Shown here piece by piece: positions 7,386 through 10,580 of a stretch of 10,580 nt of DNA. This DNA is from Bacteroidaceae bacterium. Lineage in GTDB: Bacteria > Bacteroidota > Bacteroidia > Bacteroidales > Bacteroidaceae. Each line of letters begins with the position of its first letter. Position 1 is the stretch's first letter. The stretch is taken from contig JABUUG010000030.1 in the NCBI GenBank assembly GCA_021443285.1, positions 1,356 through 11,935 of the forward strand, given 5' to 3'. The notes below the pieces were generated by a model that saw only the letters and a list, made by a program, of their open reading frames with translations, did no database searches and had not been told where the DNA came from. A program made the position numbers and the translations under genes.

Positions 7386-8416
7386 AACTTATACGCCAAC
7401 AGTTTCAGAAGCTCAGGCTTGCTCACATGTCCTATCGCAGACAGCAGGCATTGCCATGAAAGGCTGACGTTGATGGGATATTTCCCGCCAGTCGCCATGC
7501 AATAGTCTTTCCTCACATTCAGCATCGAGGCGAACAACTTGGCGTATGCCCCGCCTTTTCGTTTCTGTTCGGGTATCCACTCCACGAGGTTCTTCAGTCC
7601 GTCGAGGTGGTCTTTATACTGCTGTGCACCCGACTTCTGGCATATACCGTCAGGGCTTAATGTGTAGAAATAGCATCCGCCATCGTAAGTAACAATGCGC
7701 CGCGCCCTCGACAGCCATTTGGGCAGGGCATGAATATCCTCAAATGTCTTGCCATCAGCAAAGAAGCCCCCTGCGACATTTGTTCCGCCATTGTCCTCAG
7801 GTATCAGCACCCGGCGACGGTAAATCTTATTCCATGCGTATGAGTGGAGGAACGCCTTGGTCTCGTAAAGGTAGGATATTGCATCCTCATAAAAATCAAC
7901 GGTGAAGGTAATCATCTCCTTCTTCAGGAAGTCGTTGTAGAACTTCGCAACGGGGAACTCCACCACATCCACATCGTCAGCACACTCAAAGAACTCCATC
8001 TGCTTGGAATAGGTGTTCCTGCCAAGGAAATCGTCGGCATCCACAAAGGTTATCAGCTCACCTGTCGAGGCATTTATGCCGGCATTTCGCGCAGACGACA
8101 GCCCACCATTCTCCTTGTGTATTACGACTATCCTACAGCTTTCATCCTCATACTGCCGCTTTATGTTGTCGCACATCTCGCCGCTGCCGTCGGTAGAACC
8201 GTCATCTACGAGGACTATCTCCAGCAATGCGCCGCCCGTATCTTCTCCTCCAGTACCTTCATTAACCCCTGCGTTCGGGGCGTCAGCTCCGAATTTCATC
8301 GCTTCTCCATCCCTCTCTGTTTCGGATGAAATATCCTGTAGCACCACGCTGTCCACGCACCGCATCAGCGATGCACTCGCATTATAGACCGGTATGATTA
8401 CAGATAATCTTGACAT
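7382..8416 (-). CDS. Family 2 glycosyltransferase with an in-frame loop insert
   Basis: With the ATG at 8414-8416 this is a 344-residue GT-A enzyme beginning MSRLSVIIPVYNAS, the standard family start, 13 bp after the antiporter stop. An upstream in-frame ATG at 8461 would add 15 residues (MCQQCSGRKN and onwards) overlapping the antiporter and unlike the family, so it is not chosen. Motifs in order: EIVLVDDGSTDGS (D71, D72, nucleotide binding), NGGLSSARNAGI (103-114), FVDADDF (D126-x-D128, metal/donor binding) and TFEDIHALPKWL (E226, D227, candidate catalytic base). Unusually, about 35 residues (30-64) containing FGADAPNAG are inserted between the first helix (CVDSVVLQDI) and the second strand (LEIVLVDDG), where the family normally has a few residues. 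Core motifs are intact, so activity is plausible. It overlaps the next gene by 4 bp. The sugar transferred cannot be told from sequence. Confidence 0.87.
   Translation of the reverse strand: MSRLSVIIPVYNASASLMRCVDSVVLQDISSETERDGEAMKFGADAPNAGVNEGTGGEDTGGALLEIVLVDDGSTDGSGEMCDNIKRQYEDESCRIVVIHKENGGLSSARNAGINASTGELITFVDADDFLGRNTYSKQMEFFECADDVDVVEFPVAKFYNDFLKKEMITFTVDFYEDAISYLYETKAFLHSYAWNKIYRRRVLIPEDNGGTNVAGGFFADGKTFEDIHALPKWLSRARRIVTYDGGCYFYTLSPDGICQKSGAQQYKDHLDGLKNLVEWIPEQKRKGGAYAKLFASMLNVRKDYCMATGGKYPINVSLSWQCLLSAIGHVSKPELLKLLAYKL
8267..8293 (-). repeat. FGADAPNAG palindromic element, copy 2
   Basis: This 27-nt segment inside the family 2 glycosyltransferase gene encodes FGADAPNAG and matches 4700-4726 at 23 of 27 positions; the four differences are all at third codon positions and silent. 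Bases 8274-8293 form a plus-strand hairpin TTCGGGGC-GTCA-GCTCCGAA, an 8-bp stem with one G-T wobble. It is embedded in a larger low-complexity insert (about 8225-8329) rich in Gly, Glu, Asp and Thr. Confidence 0.8.
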
Positions 8417-8429
8417 ACTTGCACAGTCT

Positions 8430-9863
8430 TTATTTTTTCTTCCCGAACATTGCTGACACAAGGATTGTCATGAACGGGCTGACATAATTGAACACGCAGT
8501 AGGGCAGGTAGTCAAACGTGGCAATGCCGAGCACCGCCGACTGCGTCATGCCGCATGAGTTCCAGGGTATCAGCACTGAGGTGATGGTTGTGGAGTCTTC
8601 AATGGTGCGGCTGAGCAGCTTCGTCTCCAGCCCTTCTCGCTCGTAGGTGTCCTTGTACAGGCTGCCAAGCAGGATGATTGAGGTGAACTGGTCTGAGGTG
8701 GTCAGATTAAAACCTATGCCGGTGAACACGGTTGATGTAACAAGTGCCACGCGCCCCTTTATCTTGCGCGTCAGTGCCTTCATAGCAGCCTGAAGCATAC
8801 CGCAATACACGAGCGACGCCCCGAAGAAGAGGGCGAAAAGGATGAGCCAAACGGTGTTCGACATTCCCATCATGCCATTCGTCTTTGTCAGGTTGTCTAG
8901 AAACTCACTGCCCAACGAATAGTGGGTGCCGGAGACGTATGACAAGAAAACACCCTTCAGCAGCCCATGAGCTGTAACCTCGCTGTCGCCCGCAAGCGAG
9001 CAGACCATTTCCGGCTGCAACAGCACAGCCATTATCCCTGCAAGGATAGAAGAGGAAATGAGCGTTACAAGTGCCGGCACTCTCTTTATTATCATCACCA
9101 GAGTGGCGGCAGGGACTATGAGTGTGAGCAGGCTGACATTGAACTGTTCTCCAAGCTGCTTCACCTGACTCATACTGCCCATATCGCTCCCTTTTGACAG
9201 CCCGAAGCCTGCAATGAGAAAGACGATGAGCGCGATGGACATCGAGGGGATGGTGGTGGTGAGCATATTCCTCACATGGGTGAACAGCTCTGTGCCGGTC
9301 GATGACGAGGCAAGCACCGTCGTGTCGCTCAGCGGCGACATCTTGTCTCCAAAATATGCTCCCGACAATATCGCGCCCGCAGTCCATCCGCTGGGGACAC
9401 CCAGAGCAGAGCCTATGCCGTAGAGCGCGACGCCTATCGTGGCTACGCACGACCAAGAGCTACCCGTAACCAGCGACACTATCGAGCATAGCACGCAGGA
9501 CGTGAACAGGAACAGCGACGGCGAGACTATATCCACACCATAATATATCAGTGTGGGCACTGCGCCGCAGAGCATCCATGAGGCGGCAAGCATTCCGATG
9601 AGCAGCACTATGGCTATCGACTCCGCCGTGTTGCCCATAAGCTTCGCCATCACCTCCACATAGTCCTTCCACCTGTAGCGGTAGACACCAATGGATATTG
9701 CCAGCGAGACCACCGTGGCGAACATCATGGAAAGCTGCGAACCGCCGCCCGATATGTCGCCATCGAACACCCATAACGAAATAATTATGAACGCCAGCAG
9801 CGTGAATATGGGCACCAGTCCCACAAGCGGGTGCATCGCCTTCTGCCGTCTTTCTTTCTCCAT
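8430..9863 (-). CDS. nhaC: NhaC-family Na+/H+ antiporter
   Basis: This 477-residue polytopic inner-membrane protein carries NhaC family signatures: LVTGSSWSCVATIGVAL (about 131-147), GAYFGDKMSPLSDTTVLAS (168-186, with the conserved D173, S176 and D180) and IEDSTTITSVLIPWNSCGM (421-439). The length and the many hydrophobic helices are normal for the family. It exchanges Na+ for H+ in pH and sodium homeostasis; some relatives take organic substrates such as malate/lactate pairs, so the exact substrate is not certain. The ATG at 9861-9863 is used; a second ATG ten codons in (MHPLVGLVPIF) is also possible. It begins only 25 bp beyond the rplQ terminator stem and is followed by the family 2 glycosyltransferase after 13 bp, so it heads a four-gene unit with glycan genes. 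No clear promoter or Shine-Dalgarno is visible in the short leader. Confidence 0.9.
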   Translation of the reverse strand: MEKERRQKAMHPLVGLVPIFTLLAFIIISLWVFDGDISGGGSQLSMMFATVVSLAISIGVYRYRWKDYVEVMAKLMGNTAESIAIVLLIGMLAASWMLCGAVPTLIYYGVDIVSPSLFLFTSCVLCSIVSLVTGSSWSCVATIGVALYGIGSALGVPSGWTAGAILSGAYFGDKMSPLSDTTVLASSSTGTELFTHVRNMLTTTIPSMSIALIVFLIAGFGLSKGSDMGSMSQVKQLGEQFNVSLLTLIVPAATLVMIIKRVPALVTLISSSILAGIMAVLLQPEMVCSLAGDSEVTAHGLLKGVFLSYVSGTHYSLGSEFLDNLTKTNGMMGMSNTVWLILFALFFGASLVYCGMLQAAMKALTRKIKGRVALVTSTVFTGIGFNLTTSDQFTSIILLGSLYKDTYEREGLETKLLSRTIEDSTTITSVLIPWNSCGMTQSAVLGIATFDYLPYCVFNYVSPFMTILVSAMFGKKK

Positions 9864-9888
9864 TTATTCTTATATCTTGAATAATGCC

Positions 9889-9924
9889 AAAAAGGACTGT
9901 ACCGTAACGGGTACAGTCCTTTTT
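9889..9924 (-). terminator. Strong intrinsic terminator of the rpoA-rplQ operon
   Basis: AAAAAGGACTGTACC (9889-9903) and GGTACAGTCCTTTTT (9910-9924) form a perfect 15-bp stem around a 6-nt loop. On the minus strand the GC-containing core is followed by TTTTTGG, and the stem starts 27 bp after the rplQ stop. The flanking A/T runs make it formally bidirectional, but only minus-strand transcription from rplQ reaches it in this layout. Confidence 0.9.
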
Positions 9925-9951
9925 ATTTTAGGTATCGGACATTTGCATCCT

Positions 9952-10452
9952 TTATTCAGCCTTAGCCTCTTCTGCCGGAGCTTCAGCAGCTGGAGCGGCG
10001 TCTGTGGCAGGAGCCTCAGCAGCGTCAGCCTTCTTGCCGCCACGTCCACGACGTGTCTTCTTTGCACCGGTCTTAGGAGTCTTTGCCATCTTCTCATCAT
10101 AATCGACGAGCTCAATGAAGCAGATGTCTGCCGTATCGCCCTGACGGAAGCCGAGCTTTATGATACGGGTGTATCCACCCGGGCGGTCGCCCACCTTCTG
10201 TGATATCTCCTTGAAGAGCTCAGTAACAGCCTCCTTGTCCTGAAGGTAGCGGAACACTACACGACGGTTTGGGGTTGTGTCGTTCTTGCAACGTGTGATG
10301 AGAGGCTCTACGTACTTCTTCAGTTCCTTGGCCTTGGCGAGAGTCGTAGTGATTCTTTTGTGCTTGATCAGAGAGATAGCCATGTTTGCGAGCATGGCAC
10401 TACGGTGAGAAGCAGTACGACTCAGATGGTTGAATTTTTTGTTGTGTCTCAT
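9952..10452 (-). CDS. rplQ: Large ribosomal subunit protein bL17
   Basis: The 166-residue product opens with the bL17 signature [25 protein letters not shown], followed by the conserved [21 protein letters not shown] and a [15 protein letters not shown] segment near residue 93. The conserved domain ends near residue 123. The remaining 43 residues are a basic stretch ([15 protein letters not shown]) and then an Ala/Glu/Pro-rich acidic tail, longer than the 116-130 residues of most bL17 proteins but common in Bacteroidota. It is part of the exit-tunnel region of the 50S subunit. It follows rpoA by 32 bp, the usual order in the alpha operon, and is followed by a strong terminator. No Shine-Dalgarno is seen before the ATG, as is typical for this phylum. 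Confidence 0.98.
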   Translation of the reverse strand: MRHNKKFNHLSRTASHRSAMLANMAISLIKHKRITTTLAKAKELKKYVEPLITRCKNDTTPNRRVVFRYLQDKEAVTELFKEISQKVGDRPGGYTRIIKLGFRQGDTADICFIELVDYDEKMAKTPKTGAKKTRRGRGGKKADAAEAPATDAAPAAEAPAEEAKAE

Positions 10453-10467
10453 TGTTTTTTGAGTAAG

Positions 10468-10488
10468 TTAATGGAACTACACCATTAA
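10468..10488. other. Small hairpin over the rpoA stop codon
   Basis: TTAATGG (10468-10474) and CCATTAA (10482-10488) are a perfect 7-bp inverted repeat with a 7-nt loop in the rpoA-rplQ gap, covering the rpoA stop. It has no T-run and sits inside an operon, so it is more likely an mRNA structure or chance than a terminator. Confidence 0.35.
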
Positions 10489-10580
10489 AGTTTGTAAATT
10501 GAAATGTCAGTTCCAAAAGAAAGATTCAGACTCTCGAGCAAATCATCAAGCTCAGAAAGCGATTTCTTACCGAAGTTGCG
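10485..10580 (-). CDS. rpoA: RNA polymerase alpha subunit, C-terminal end (5' part outside window)
   Basis: The 31 codons present encode [18 protein letters not shown] and then [13 protein letters not shown] before TAA (10485-10487). This is the end of the alpha C-terminal domain: R-N-x-G-K-K-S-L-x-E is the conserved final helix-hairpin-helix of alphaCTD, which contacts UP-element DNA and activators. The short tail after SFGTDIS is typical of Bacteroidota alpha subunits. The rest of the gene lies beyond base 10580. The position directly before rplQ agrees with the alpha operon. Confidence 0.97.
   Translation of the reverse strand, partial: RNFGKKSLSELDDLLESLNLSFGTDISIYKL

Noticed and set aside
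7767..7796. Possible third, decayed copy of the insert repeat (NGGTNVAGG loop in the family 2 glycosyltransferase, sharing GCAGGGG).
   Set aside because: The shared run is too short, the palindrome is absent and the peptide does not match FGADAPN; composition alone explains it.
8417..8461. Upstream ATG giving the family 2 glycosyltransferase 15 more residues (MCQQCSGRKN and onwards).
   Set aside because: It overlaps the antiporter end and adds a non-family segment; MSRLSVIIPVYN at 8416 is the usual family start.
10468..10488. Hairpin between rpoA and rplQ as a terminator.
   Set aside because: It is AT-rich, has no following T-run, and lies inside a conserved operon; kept only as a weak structural note.

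Overview
The window looks like a chromosomal segment of a Bacteroidota bacterium, most likely in or near Prevotellaceae. The lineage call rests on three things: a bL17 protein with an acidic Ala/Glu-rich tail, a PorZ-type two-domain propeller protein of the type IX secretion pathway, and weak or absent Shine-Dalgarno sequences in front of most genes. No tRNA, rRNA, CRISPR array, transposase or phage gene was seen.

Layout. At the right edge, on the minus strand, is the end of the ribosomal-protein superoperon: the 3' end of rpoA, then rplQ, closed by a perfect 15-bp hairpin terminator (9889-9924). Immediately beyond it the same strand carries a compact four-gene run: an NhaC-type Na+/H+ antiporter, a family 2 glycosyltransferase, a GT-B glycosyltransferase (4-bp ATGA overlap) and a five-TM LTA-synthase-like sulfatase-fold transferase. 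Converging on this run from the left is a plus-strand pair: a Wzx-like oligosaccharide flippase and a polytopic GT-C-like membrane protein. Divergent from the flippase, and running off the left edge, is a large PorZ-like gene (573 codons present). An AT-rich 188-bp gap separates the divergent genes, and a 58-bp gap with a hairpin separates the convergent ones.

Biology. The flippase, the GT-C-like protein, the two cytoplasmic glycosyltransferases and the phospho-group transferase together suggest synthesis, export and phospho-substituent decoration of a surface glycan. No initiating sugar-phosphate transferase, recognisable Wzy polymerase or O-antigen ligase is in view, so the set is either incomplete here or works with genes elsewhere. 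PorZ in Porphyromonas acts in attaching A-LPS to T9SS cargo, which makes its position beside a flippase suggestive but not proven to be functional.

Most unusual signal. Two neighbouring but unrelated proteins, the family 2 glycosyltransferase and the LTA-synthase-like protein, each contain the same nine-residue peptide FGADAPNAG. In both it lies in a loop where the family normally has no such sequence. The two 27-nt DNA copies differ at four positions, all synonymous, and contain an imperfect 20-bp palindrome that encodes nearly the same peptide on either strand (FGADAPN or FGASAPN). This resembles a small palindromic element able to insert into coding sequence in frame. A second curiosity is a 27-bp in-frame tandem duplication at the junction between the GT-B glycosyltransferase and the sulfatase-fold gene.
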